Below, in pieces: positions 47,771 through 55,016 of a stretch of DNA of 64,000 nt (position 1 is the first letter of the stretch; each line of letters starts with the position of its first letter). A program made the position numbers and the translations under genes. The notes beneath the pieces were generated by a model, which was given only the letters and a program-made list of their open reading frames with translations, had not been told where the DNA came from and did no database searches. This stretch comes from Selenobaculum gibii. Its GTDB lineage: Bacteria; Bacillota; Negativicutes; ICN-92133. Location of the stretch: positions 1,217,501-1,281,500 of the forward strand of contig NZ_CP120678.1 in the NCBI RefSeq assembly GCF_030273445.1, written 5' to 3'.

Positions 47771-47792
47771 GCCGTCAGCATTAGCTGGCGGC
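47771..47792. terminator. Hairpin between two converging genes
   Basis: GCCGTCAGC (47771-47779) pairs with GCTGGCGGC (47784-47792). T-rich sequence follows on the minus strand and weaker T-richness on the plus strand. It serves the peptidase fragment and the small minus-strand gene. Confidence 0.65.
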
Positions 47793-47999
47793 TTATTCTT
47801 GAATTGATTTTAAATTCTTGATTTCATTTTTTAATTCTTCGATAGCGTCTTTCATCTCTTGGATTTCAGTATTGCTTTCTTTTTCAGCAATTTTATCACA
47901 ACGTTGTCTTCTAATTTCTGCGTAAAGAACTAGACCATCAGCGATGACTAATAAGGCTAGGGTCCATATGATAAAGCCATTTAGGCGATCACAATCCAT
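47793..47999 (-). CDS. Small membrane protein with C-terminal coiled coil
   Basis: 68 residues. One membrane segment near the N-terminus (GFIIWTLALLVIADGLVLYAE), then a charged helix likely to form a coiled coil (EIQEMKDAIEELKNEIKNLKSIQ). The start at 47999 follows an AGAAGGT site 7 bases upstream on the minus strand; the longer frame upstream lacks one. It resembles small phage or mobile-element membrane proteins in layout, but I do not recognise the family. It could be a real gene in a decayed island. Confidence 0.6.
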   Translation of the reverse strand: MDCDRLNGFIIWTLALLVIADGLVLYAEIRRQRCDKIAEKESNTEIQEMKDAIEELKNEIKNLKSIQE

Positions 48000-48297
48000 A
48001 ATTAGTACCTTCTTGCTTTTTGATAGTATATACAAAAATAGTAGAGGTTGTGATGGTCTAATAATTAAAAAACAAGTGGTACTGTATAGCCTGTTCACGT
48101 GCTGGACGGCTTTTTCTTATGGAAGATCAGGAATATGTTTTCTTTTGTTGAAGATAGTATTATTTTGGTAAAGGGAGTTGTGGGATTAGTGAGTTATACA
48201 AGAAAAATTAGGAGGGAATACTTTGAAGTGGCTTGTCGATGTATCAATGACAAAGCTAATACGCCTAATGTAGCATTTGATTTAAATTTATGGATAG

Positions 48298-48555
48298 CGA
48301 AACACAAATAAAATAGTAAGCCTTGTAGATGAGGCAATTCACAGGGCAAGGCAGATTGCTGCCCCAATAGACGCATTGCGACTGCAAAAAGACACCCCCT
48401 GCACAAAACTGGGTAAATGTATTGACTGCCAGCATAAAAACAAAATTTGCAATGATTTTGTTCTTATCACAGTACAATTTACAGCAGGAAGAATAAAGGT
48501 CATCATCGTACAGGGGTTGACTGTCATCAAGGTACTTATCACCTTGACGATATAA
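48298..48555 (+). pseudogene. Remnant of a LUD-domain (lactate utilisation type) gene
   Basis: Frame at 48298-48555 reads NKIVSLVDEAIHRARQIAAP then I-D-A-L-R-L, then DTPCTKLGKCIDCQHKNKIC and a segment ending VKVIIV-like RIKVIIVQGL. This matches the C-terminus of DUF162/LUD-domain proteins, whose members carry K-T-P-C-x-x-T-G-K-C-x-D-C and V-I-I-V-G-E near the end. There is no start codon and the N-terminal two thirds are gone. The final G-E-x-L-G-Y of the family is altered. Only the last ~80 residues remain. Confidence 0.75.
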
Positions 48556-48580
48556 AAACAATTAAGCAAGGAGGTGCCCT

Positions 48581-48809
48581 ATGGGATTTTGGAATAAACT
48601 CTTGTATCAAAAAATAAAGGAAAACCCACATGAAATTGTGCTAATCGGAATTAGCAATATGACAATATTACCATGCTGTTCTGTAATTATCTGGACCCTG
48701 CCGGACTGCTGAAAGGTCTGTATGTGATGACGGGGACTTTGGGAATGAACCACTGCCGGAGCCTTACTATAACTGGAACTCATGGGCAATCAAGGCGGGA
48801 AAGCTCTAA
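48581..48809 (+). pseudogene. Unidentified gene fragment broken by two frameshifts
   Basis: A strong AAGGAGGTG site precedes ATG 48581 and codes MGFWNKLLYQKIKENPHEI; shifting frame near 48661 gives YDNITMLFCNYLDPAGLLKG, and shifting again near 48720 gives VCDDGDFGNEPLPEPYYNWN ending in a stop at 48807. The three pieces look like one protein with two single-base changes. The composition is richer in G+C than the flanks, hinting at foreign origin. I do not recognise the family. Confidence 0.45.
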
Positions 48810-48933
48810 AACGGCTTTCCCACCCATTTCGATTTTGAGAGAAGAAACACCCCAAAATAGAGTGAACAGAGGCCAAGCACTTTGACGGTTGCTCGCTGTC
48901 CTGCTATTTTTCTGGGGGTATAGTCACAAGTTC

Positions 48934-48948
48934 GGGACATTTTGTCCC
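48934..48948. repeat. GGGACA-TTT-TGTCCC inverted repeat in a GC-rich patch
   Basis: A perfect 6-bp inverted repeat with a 3-base centre inside a 48820-48990 stretch that is noticeably G+C-rich compared with the rest. No open reading frame is convincing here. It could be a binding site or transfer/recombination site of a mobile element; this is inference. Confidence 0.4.
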
Positions 48949-48992
48949 AAAGTCCGGCGGAGGACGATGGACGGGAGTTTTCATAATGATGG

Positions 48993-49042
48993 AAAGCTCT
49001 AGACAGTAGTACAAATGAGTATTACTGTCTAGAGCTTTTTAT
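48993..49042. terminator. Bidirectional terminator at the end of the HipA-like operon
   Basis: A 16-bp perfect stem (48993-49008 with 49023-49038; core AGCTCTAGACAGTA) followed by TTTTTATTTTA on the plus strand; on the minus strand it sits immediately after the kinase stop codon, with a short T-run. Confidence 0.8.
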
Positions 49043-49043
49043 T

Positions 49044-49793
49044 TTATATAAGTTGTTCCTCTTTAGTTTTTGGCAAAATAGCTTCTGCTATTTTTTCGAT
49101 ATTATCAAATCTTGTTATAATAAAATCTATTAAATAGTTTAAATCAAAGTCCCCTTTTTCCCATTCATCTGGAATTTGTGAGATAATAGATAAAATTTCA
49201 TTTTTGCTAATCGTTTTTATACGGTTTATATATGGATAAAAATCTTCTTTTGTTAAGAAGTTTCTTAATAGTACCCCGTATAAATGATTTTGATATACAG
49301 ATACTTGCTTAGTAAGTTTTTTTAAAACTTCGTTATTCCAATGGCTACATTTAAATAGATGAGAATTATCGATTGCATAAATGCGATGACCTAAATGCGA
49401 AAATAAAAGATTTTTTCTATTCATTATTCTGTCTGGATTGTGAAAGATATGATCAAATAGTATTACTCCAGCCATTTCCTTAATATTTATAGCCTTTTTA
49501 AAATGATCATGATTAAGATATTCTACATAAGGAATATATTGGGAAGCAAATTGTAAAGAAAAAAAAGATTCATTCATTTTTAATTGGCTTATATCAATTA
49601 AATCGCTATGGGGAAAAATTAATTCTAATCTTTCTCCAATAAATTTTCCTAGAAATTCACTAATTAGTATTTGTGCTGGTATGTTTTTCTTATTGGTTTT
49701 TACAATATATATATTCCCATCATTGGCCTCACAAAAGAATGGGCAGGTAACGCCAACTCCTACATTACCAAGAACCTTTTTCCCTCTTAACAT
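49044..49793 (-). CDS. HipA-like kinase (HipA_2 type)
   Basis: 249 residues. The N-terminal GNVGVGVTCPFFCEANDGNIYIVKTNKKN matches the nucleotide-binding part of HipA-like kinases (Lys32 the likely ATP lysine). The catalytic loop appears as HNPDRIMNRKNLL (Asp121, Asn125/Asn128) and the metal-binding Asp as IDNSHLF (Asp142). The standard HipB antitoxin is absent. It lies 6 bases behind the repeat protein gene on the minus strand and has no obvious ribosome site, so translation may be coupled. It likely phosphorylates a partner or an unknown target; function is not established for this subfamily. Confidence 0.75.
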   Translation of the reverse strand: MLRGKKVLGNVGVGVTCPFFCEANDGNIYIVKTNKKNIPAQILISEFLGKFIGERLELIFPHSDLIDISQLKMNESFFSLQFASQYIPYVEYLNHDHFKKAINIKEMAGVILFDHIFHNPDRIMNRKNLLFSHLGHRIYAIDNSHLFKCSHWNNEVLKKLTKQVSVYQNHLYGVLLRNFLTKEDFYPYINRIKTISKNEILSIISQIPDEWEKGDFDLNYLIDFIITRFDNIEKIAEAILPKTKEEQLI

Positions 49794-49799
49794 AGTCGT

Positions 49800-50396
49800 T
49801 TATCTACAACAGCAATGACATTTTGTATCTCCACCAGAAACAGACGTAATTGCTTCTAAATTTACCACTACGGAGCGAATATTTCTATCAGATATAAATT
49901 TATTACAGCCAGGAATGAAAATTTCATCAACAGTAAGAATTGCTAGATCTCTACAAACTTCACTAGGTACGCCTTCAAATAAAAATCCACCTGTGGTAGT
50001 AATAGCCACATTGTTTCCGATTAAGCGTTTTAAACTTCTAACTAAACAATCATATTCACGGTCTTGACCTTCTCTTATAATTGGTGTGTCATCATCACAA
50101 GATAAAGTACTATAAACAGGATCGCATACAATACCACTACCTTTAGCAATAATACTCCATAAGTCTATTCTAGCAAAATTGACAGTAACTAAACACCCGC
50201 CTGGAGTAATAATTTCTACATCAGAAGTTACGGCTGTAATTGCTGGAGTTAAAACAGCCATACGACAATCTTCTATTGCTTGTAAACGACCGAAATAAGT
50301 AAAGCCATCAGCACCTAATAACAATATATCACTGTTTACTTCCCGTTTTAGGTCGCAAATTAATTCTTCATTTTTTATTCTACAGTAAAAACTCAT
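49800..50396 (-). CDS. Tandem-repeat protein with Cys-rich C-terminus (possible spore-surface protein)
   Basis: 198 residues made of two homologous units: residues ~14-50 (LKREVNSDILLLGADG, FGRLQAIEDCRMAVLTP) and ~121-157 (LKRLIGNNVAITTTGG, FEGVPSEVCRDLAILTV). Shared positions include LKR, a G-F pair, a G-x-x-x-x-x-x-C-R run and A-x-L-T. The glycine/strand pattern suggests small beta barrels, as in DUF2642-type coat proteins. The tail is C-H-C-C-C-R. GGGAGGG lies before the start. A sigma-K-like promoter upstream suggests expression in the late mother cell. I do not recognise a named family. Confidence 0.6.
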   Translation of the reverse strand: MSFYCRIKNEELICDLKREVNSDILLLGADGFTYFGRLQAIEDCRMAVLTPAITAVTSDVEIITPGGCLVTVNFARIDLWSIIAKGSGIVCDPVYSTLSCDDDTPIIREGQDREYDCLVRSLKRLIGNNVAITTTGGFLFEGVPSEVCRDLAILTVDEIFIPGCNKFISDRNIRSVVVNLEAITSVSGGDTKCHCCCR

Positions 50397-50435
50397 AATA
50401 AAACCCTCCCAAATAGATTTAGCATGATTTTACTG

Positions 50436-50464
50436 TACAATATGCAATAACAAGAAATGATGTG
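50436..50464 (-). promoter_or_regulatory. Candidate sigma-K promoter
   Basis: Read on the minus strand: CACA (50464-50461), 16 bases, CATATTGTA (50444-50436). This fits the B. subtilis sigma-K consensus mACm-N16-CATAnnnTA at every defined position. The predicted start of transcription is ~30 bases before the repeat-protein start codon. Confidence 0.6.
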
Positions 50465-50532
50465 CATGATATAAAAATGTTTTTTCAACGTGAATATTTG
50501 TATAATTAATTTAATCGTTTTATAACTTTAGG

Positions 50533-50560
50533 TTGACACTATTGGAACAATTAGTATAAA
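50533..50560 (+). promoter_or_regulatory. Sigma-A promoter of the dapB operon
   Basis: TTGACA (50533-50538), 16-base spacer, TATAAA (50555-50560), just before the lysine riboswitch. Confidence 0.8.
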
Positions 50561-50592
50561 ATGTACATAAATTAAATAGAAGTCCTGCATAG

Positions 50593-50763
50593 GATGTAGT
50601 AGAGGTGCGATTAAATAAGAGTATTTCCATGGAGAAGGGGTTTGATGATGTGGATTGAAAGGATTTGTCGCCGAAGTTTCAATATTTCCCAAAATGTTGA
50701 TTCTGGTTTAACATTGAAAAAATGTTAGATTGTCACCAGATATTGGTGGAGAGCTATCTCATC
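50593..50763 (+). promoter_or_regulatory. Lysine riboswitch (L box)
   Basis: Diagnostic segments in order: GTAGAGGTGCGA, AAGAGTAT, GGAGAAGG-GG, GAAAGGATTTGTCGCCGAAG, TTCTGG and TGTCACCAGA...TGGTGGAGAGCTATCTC. The outer helix is GATG (50593-50596) with CATC (50760-50763) plus TAG/CTA. Lysine binding would promote the terminator at 50806 and shut off dapB-asd-dapG, giving end-product control of lysine and diaminopimelate synthesis. Confidence 0.93.
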
Positions 50764-50805
50764 TAGAATAGGGTCTTGAACCCTAGGAGCTGCCTTATAT
50801 AGAAA

Positions 50806-50836
50806 GCTGGTGAGAATGGTCTTATCAGTTTTTTTT
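50806..50836 (+). terminator. Lysine riboswitch terminator
   Basis: CTGGTGAGA (50807-50815) pairs with TCTTATCAG (50820-50828), with eight T following. Confidence 0.88.
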
Positions 50837-50878
50837 GTATATAGTTGACTTTTATTATTAGTTTTAGGAGGGATAAGG

Positions 50879-51673
50879 TTGATAAAAGTAGTAGTTTGTG
50901 GTGCATATGGGAAAATGGGTCGTGCTGTTTTAAATGCAGTACATAATGATAGTGATCTTATGCTTGTAGGTGCAGTAGATGTCATGTCCAAAGGTGATGA
51001 TATTGGTTCATTGATTGGAATTGATAAAATTGGAATTAATGTAAGAAAAGACTTGCAAGAGGTGCTGACTGAAACCAGCGCAGATGTCGTTGTTGATTTT
51101 ACGAATCCTAATGTAGTAATGAATAATATTAGAATTATACTTAAAAATAGAGTTTATCCGGTTGTTGGGACTACTGGATTGACAGATGAAAATAAAAAAG
51201 AAATAGAGCAACTGTGTAAAGAAAATAATGTGGGGGCATTCATAGCGCCAAACTTTGCAATTGGTGCTGTTTTGATGATGAAGTTATCACAGGAAGTCGC
51301 AAAATACATGCCTGATATTGAAATTATAGAGTTGCATCATGATCAAAAATTAGATGCACCATCAGGCACGGCGCTACGTACTGCTGAACTTATTAGTGAA
51401 GTTCGCGGCGTGAGAGCACAAGGGCATCCGGATGAAGTAGAAAAAATAAAAGGTGCACGTGGATCTGATTTTAATGGAATACATATTCACAGTGTTCGTT
51501 TACCTGGATATGTAGCGCATCAAGAAGTGATTTTCGGGGGATTAGGTCAAACTCTAACGATTAGACATGACTCTATTAATCGAGATTCATTTATGCCAGG
51601 TGTTGTCATTGCCTGCAAAAAAGTTGTCAGTTTAGATACACTAGTATGTGGACTAGAAAATATATTAAATTAA
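50879..51673 (+). CDS. dapB: 4-hydroxy-tetrahydrodipicolinate reductase
   Basis: 264 residues, NAD(P)H-dependent step towards diaminopimelate and dipicolinate. Rossmann motif VVCGAYGKMGRAVLNAV, VVDFTNP, VGTTGLTDE, APNFAIGAVLMMKL, and the signature IIELHHDQKLDAPSGTALRTAE. The start is TTG behind GGAGGG. In a spore former it also feeds dipicolinic acid and cortex synthesis. Confidence 0.96.
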   Translation: MIKVVVCGAYGKMGRAVLNAVHNDSDLMLVGAVDVMSKGDDIGSLIGIDKIGINVRKDLQEVLTETSADVVVDFTNPNVVMNNIRIILKNRVYPVVGTTGLTDENKKEIEQLCKENNVGAFIAPNFAIGAVLMMKLSQEVAKYMPDIEIIELHHDQKLDAPSGTALRTAELISEVRGVRAQGHPDEVEKIKGARGSDFNGIHIHSVRLPGYVAHQEVIFGGLGQTLTIRHDSINRDSFMPGVVIACKKVVSLDTLVCGLENILN

Positions 51674-51697
51674 TTGATTATTAGGAGTGCAGAATAA

Positions 51698-52729
51698 ATG
51701 AAAAAATATAATGTTGCTATTTTAGGTGCTACTGGTGCAGTTGGGCAAGAATTTTTAAGTTTAATTGAAGAACGTAATTTCCCTTTTGCTAATTTAAAAT
51801 TGTTAGCCTCAAAGCGTTCAGCAGGAAAAGTAATAAAGTTTATGGGCAAAGATTATGTAGTAGAAGAAGCAACAAATGAATCATTTAAGGATGTACAAAT
51901 TGCTTTATTTGCAGGTGGCTCAGCAAGCACGGTCTTTGCTCCAGCTGCTGTAAAAAGTGGTGCTGTAGTTATTGATAATTCAAGCGCATTTCGAATGGAT
52001 CCTGAAGTACCATTAGTAGTGCCAGAAGTAAATCCAGAAGCGATAAAGAATCATAAAGGAATTATCGCGAATCCAAATTGTTCGACGATTATTATGACAA
52101 TGGCATTAAAACCAATTTATGATAAAGTAAAGATTAAAAGAGTTGTTGTATCGACTTATCAGGCTGTGTCTGGTGGTGGCAAAGAAGCAATTGATGAATT
52201 AGAACAACAAGTAAAGGCTATTGCTGAAAATCGTCCTGTTGAGGCAAAAATTCTACCTGGAGCAAGTTTAGCGAAACATTATCAGATCGCATTTAATTTA
52301 ATTCCTCAAATTGATGTCTTTAAAGATAACGGATATACTAAAGAAGAAATGAAAATGATTGATGAAACACACAAGATTTTAGATGATTATGGAATGGGAA
52401 TTACTGCTACTACAATTAGGGTTCCAGTATACCGTAGTCACGCAGAATCTATTAATTTAGAATTGGAAGATGATCTTAGTATAGATGAAGTTAAGTCAGC
52501 TTTATCAAATTTTGAAGGTGTGATTGTGAAAGACAATCCAGATGAAATGGAGTATCCTATGCCTCTTTATACATCAAATCAAGACGAAGTTTTCATCGGA
52601 CGTATAAGAAAAGATTATTCAATAAAAAATGGTTTAAACTTATGGGTAGTTGGTGATCAAATTCGTAAAGGTGCGGCATTAAATGCTTTGCAAATTGCGG
52701 AATATATGATCAAACATAACATGTTTTGA
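51698..52729 (+). CDS. asd: Aspartate-semialdehyde dehydrogenase
   Basis: 343 residues. NADP motif ILGATGAVGQEFL, DNSSAFRMDPEVPLVVPEVN, the catalytic Cys in IANPNCSTI, and the substrate motif AVSGGGKEAIDEL. Supplies aspartate semialdehyde to DapA, which is not in this window. Located between dapB and dapG, 25 bases after dapB. Confidence 0.96.
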   Translation: MKKYNVAILGATGAVGQEFLSLIEERNFPFANLKLLASKRSAGKVIKFMGKDYVVEEATNESFKDVQIALFAGGSASTVFAPAAVKSGAVVIDNSSAFRMDPEVPLVVPEVNPEAIKNHKGIIANPNCSTIIMTMALKPIYDKVKIKRVVVSTYQAVSGGGKEAIDELEQQVKAIAENRPVEAKILPGASLAKHYQIAFNLIPQIDVFKDNGYTKEEMKMIDETHKILDDYGMGITATTIRVPVYRSHAESINLELEDDLSIDEVKSALSNFEGVIVKDNPDEMEYPMPLYTSNQDEVFIGRIRKDYSIKNGLNLWVVGDQIRKGAALNALQIAEYMIKHNMF

Positions 52730-52740
52730 GGTGTGTAGGT

Positions 52741-53937
52741 ATGCGTATTGTTGTGCAAAAATTTGGAGGAACTTCAGTTGCAACTGAAGAAAGCCGAAGT
52801 TTTGTATTGGCAAAAGTACTAAAATTGAAGCTAGAGGGCTTCTTTCCCGTAGTTGTTGTTTCGGCGATGGGACGTAGTGGAGAAAGTTATGCAACAGATA
52901 CGCTGATTCATTTATTAAAAGAAGTAAATGATTGTGTAAATGCACGTGAACTGGATCAAATTATGTGCTGTGGTGAAATGATTTCAGCAGCTGTTATGAC
53001 AGCGACACTACAAAAGGCTGGTTTAAACACAGTAATGCTAAATGGAAGTCAAGCAGGAATAATAACAGATTCACAGTTTTCTAAAGCTAGAATTCAGAGA
53101 ATTGATACAACACGTATTTTCCAACTGATTAACAAAGGTAAAATACCTGTGGTGTGTGGATTTCAAGGAGTAAATGAATTTAATGATTTTACAACTTTAG
53201 GTCGTGGTGGCAGTGATACAACTGCTGCGGCATTAGGGGTAGCATTACAAGCGGAGCGAATTGAAATTTATACAGATGTAGAGGGGATTATGACTGCAGA
53301 TCCAAGATTGGTTGATAATACTAAGATTTTAGATAAGGTGAGTTATGATGAAGTTTGTCAGTTAGCATATCAGGGTGCCAAAGTGATTCATCCTCGTGCT
53401 GTCGAAATTGCAATGCAAAAGCATATTCCACTTTTAATTAAATCTACTTTTTCTGATGTAGAGGGAACTCTGATTGGTGATTTTATTGATGATGATATTC
53501 ATGATCGGATTGTAACAGGTATTGCTTATTTAGATGGTTTATCTCAGGTAAAAGTAAGTAATATTATTCAAAGTGAGCAAATGAATTTATTTAGGTTATT
53601 AGGTAATGGTGGAATCAGTATTGATTTAATTAATATTTATCCTGATTATATTGTGTTTACGATAAATTCAGGGGCAACCTCACAACTTTTAGAAATTTTA
53701 GAGATGTATTCGACAAATATTGAAATAATAAGTTATTGTGCAAAGGTTTCTATCGTTGGTGGTGGGATGCGCGAGGCTTCAGGTGTTATTGCTAGCTTTG
53801 TAGAATCTTTGTCTAAGAATAACATTAAAATTCTTCAAACGGTTGATTCACATACGTCTATTTCAGCGCTAATTGCAACATCTGACCTAAAAAATGCAAT
53901 AACTTTCTTGCATGATAGGTTTATTTTAGAAAAATAA
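52741..53937 (+). CDS. dapG: Aspartate kinase (DapG type)
   Basis: 398 residues. The kinase domain starts VVQKFGGTSVATEESR and includes TLGRGGSDTTAAALGVALQAE and EIYTDVEGIMTADPR. Two ACT domains occupy the C-terminal 150 residues (IAYLDGLSQVKV and IVGGGMREASGVIASFVESL). The dapB-asd-dapG context and the lysine riboswitch suggest the DapG isoform, which feeds diaminopimelate. ATG 52741 follows AGGTGTG; the frame opens upstream within asd. Confidence 0.94.
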   Translation: MRIVVQKFGGTSVATEESRSFVLAKVLKLKLEGFFPVVVVSAMGRSGESYATDTLIHLLKEVNDCVNARELDQIMCCGEMISAAVMTATLQKAGLNTVMLNGSQAGIITDSQFSKARIQRIDTTRIFQLINKGKIPVVCGFQGVNEFNDFTTLGRGGSDTTAAALGVALQAERIEIYTDVEGIMTADPRLVDNTKILDKVSYDEVCQLAYQGAKVIHPRAVEIAMQKHIPLLIKSTFSDVEGTLIGDFIDDDIHDRIVTGIAYLDGLSQVKVSNIIQSEQMNLFRLLGNGGISIDLINIYPDYIVFTINSGATSQLLEILEMYSTNIEIISYCAKVSIVGGGMREASGVIASFVESLSKNNIKILQTVDSHTSISALIATSDLKNAITFLHDRFILEK

Positions 53938-53940
53938 TAA

Positions 53941-53978
53941 AAAGCGAACTATTACAATTTAAATAGTTCGCTTTTTTA
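53941..53978 (+). terminator. Terminator after dapG
   Basis: AAAGCGAACTATT (53941-53953) pairs with AATAGTTCGCTTT (53962-53974), followed by T residues. Confidence 0.9.
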
Positions 53979-54051
53979 TATCTAATTGTATTTTATAGAT
54001 AAAATTGAACATACTACCACCATAGATTTTAGTTAGGAGGTAGTTGACTGA

Positions 54052-54792
54052 GTGGAAAATCATGATAAAAATAATCAAAAAAACGCTTCAGATAAAAATA
54101 TAGCAAAAGGTATTGCAAAAAATCCAGCATTAGATAATATAAAAGAATTAGGAACACCTGAGATTGCAATTGCAAAATCTAATATTCATGTTATGACAAT
54201 CATTGGTCAGATTGAAGGGCATATGATCTTATCACCAAATAACAAAACGACTAAATATGAACATATTATGCCTCAGTTAGTGGCGATTGAACAAAATAAA
54301 GATATTGAAGGCTTAATGATTTTATTAAATACAGTTGGTGGAGATGTAGAAGCGGGGTTAGCTATTGCTGAAATGATTGCAAGTTTATCCAAGCCCTCTG
54401 TTTCAGTTGTTTTAGGAGGAGGCCATAGTATAGGCGTGCCAGTTGCTGTATCGGCTAATTATTCTTATATTGTAGAAAGTGCGACTATGACAATTCATCC
54501 TATTCGGTTAAACGGAATGGTGATTGGGGCGCAAAGCTCATTTGACTACCTTGAAAAAATGCAAGAACGTGTTAATAATTTTGTTGTAGCTCATTCAAAG
54601 ATTAAAAGTAATTGTTGGAAGGATTTGCTTTATAAAACAGGCGAATTATCAAGAGATATTGGAACTTCAGTAGGAGGAAAAGATGCAGTTAAATATGGAT
54701 TAATTAATGAAATTGGCGGAGTATCACAAGCAATGAATAAGTTGCAAGAAATGATTCAATTAAATAAAAGCAGCAAGGTGATGAAGCAGTAA
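54052..54792 (+). CDS. tepA: ClpP-family translocation-enhancing protein TepA
   Basis: 246 residues, ClpP/crotonase-like serine protease fold. Conserved pattern: [83 protein letters not shown], with the nucleophile Ser in GGHSIG and His in TIHP. B. subtilis TepA (YmfB) sits next to dapA and ylzJ-spoIIIE; the order is similar here. The start is GTG 9 bases after TAGGAGGTAG. Its stop and the ylzJ start share one base. Confidence 0.9.
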   Translation: MENHDKNNQKNASDKNIAKGIAKNPALDNIKELGTPEIAIAKSNIHVMTIIGQIEGHMILSPNNKTTKYEHIMPQLVAIEQNKDIEGLMILLNTVGGDVEAGLAIAEMIASLSKPSVSVVLGGGHSIGVPVAVSANYSYIVESATMTIHPIRLNGMVIGAQSSFDYLEKMQERVNNFVVAHSKIKSNCWKDLLYKTGELSRDIGTSVGGKDAVKYGLINEIGGVSQAMNKLQEMIQLNKSSKVMKQ

Positions 54793-55016
54793 TGGTTATG
54801 TGGACAATAGTTCCAGACATGTTTTTATTCTCTAAGGATGATCCGAAATTTCTAGAAAATCAATATGACGAAATTGAATTTTCAAATAAAATTCTAGTAA
54901 CAAGAAAATTAAATGAAAAGCAATATGAAATTGTTAGAATAATTACAACTGATCCTAGGGATTATCTAAATGAAAAAATACAACCAGGATCAATTATCAA
55001 TAGCAATCTATTTTAA
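54792..55016 (+). CDS. YlzJ-like protein
   Basis: 74 residues: MWTIVPDMFLFSKDD, then a beta-rich segment IVRIITTDPRDYLNEKIQPGSII that matches YlzJ-like proteins encoded between tepA and spoIIIE/ftsK in Firmicutes. No function known. The start overlaps the tepA stop (TAATG). Its 3' end overlaps the converging recombinase by 4 bases, and the usual spoIIIE gene is missing downstream. Confidence 0.8.
   Translation: MVMWTIVPDMFLFSKDDPKFLENQYDEIEFSNKILVTRKLNEKQYEIVRIITTDPRDYLNEKIQPGSIINSNLF

Noticed and set aside
48194-48569. Several overlapping 70-98 codon minus-strand open frames
   Set aside because: They are antisense to the LUD-domain remnant, which has recognisable family motifs on the plus strand; the minus frames look like shadows.
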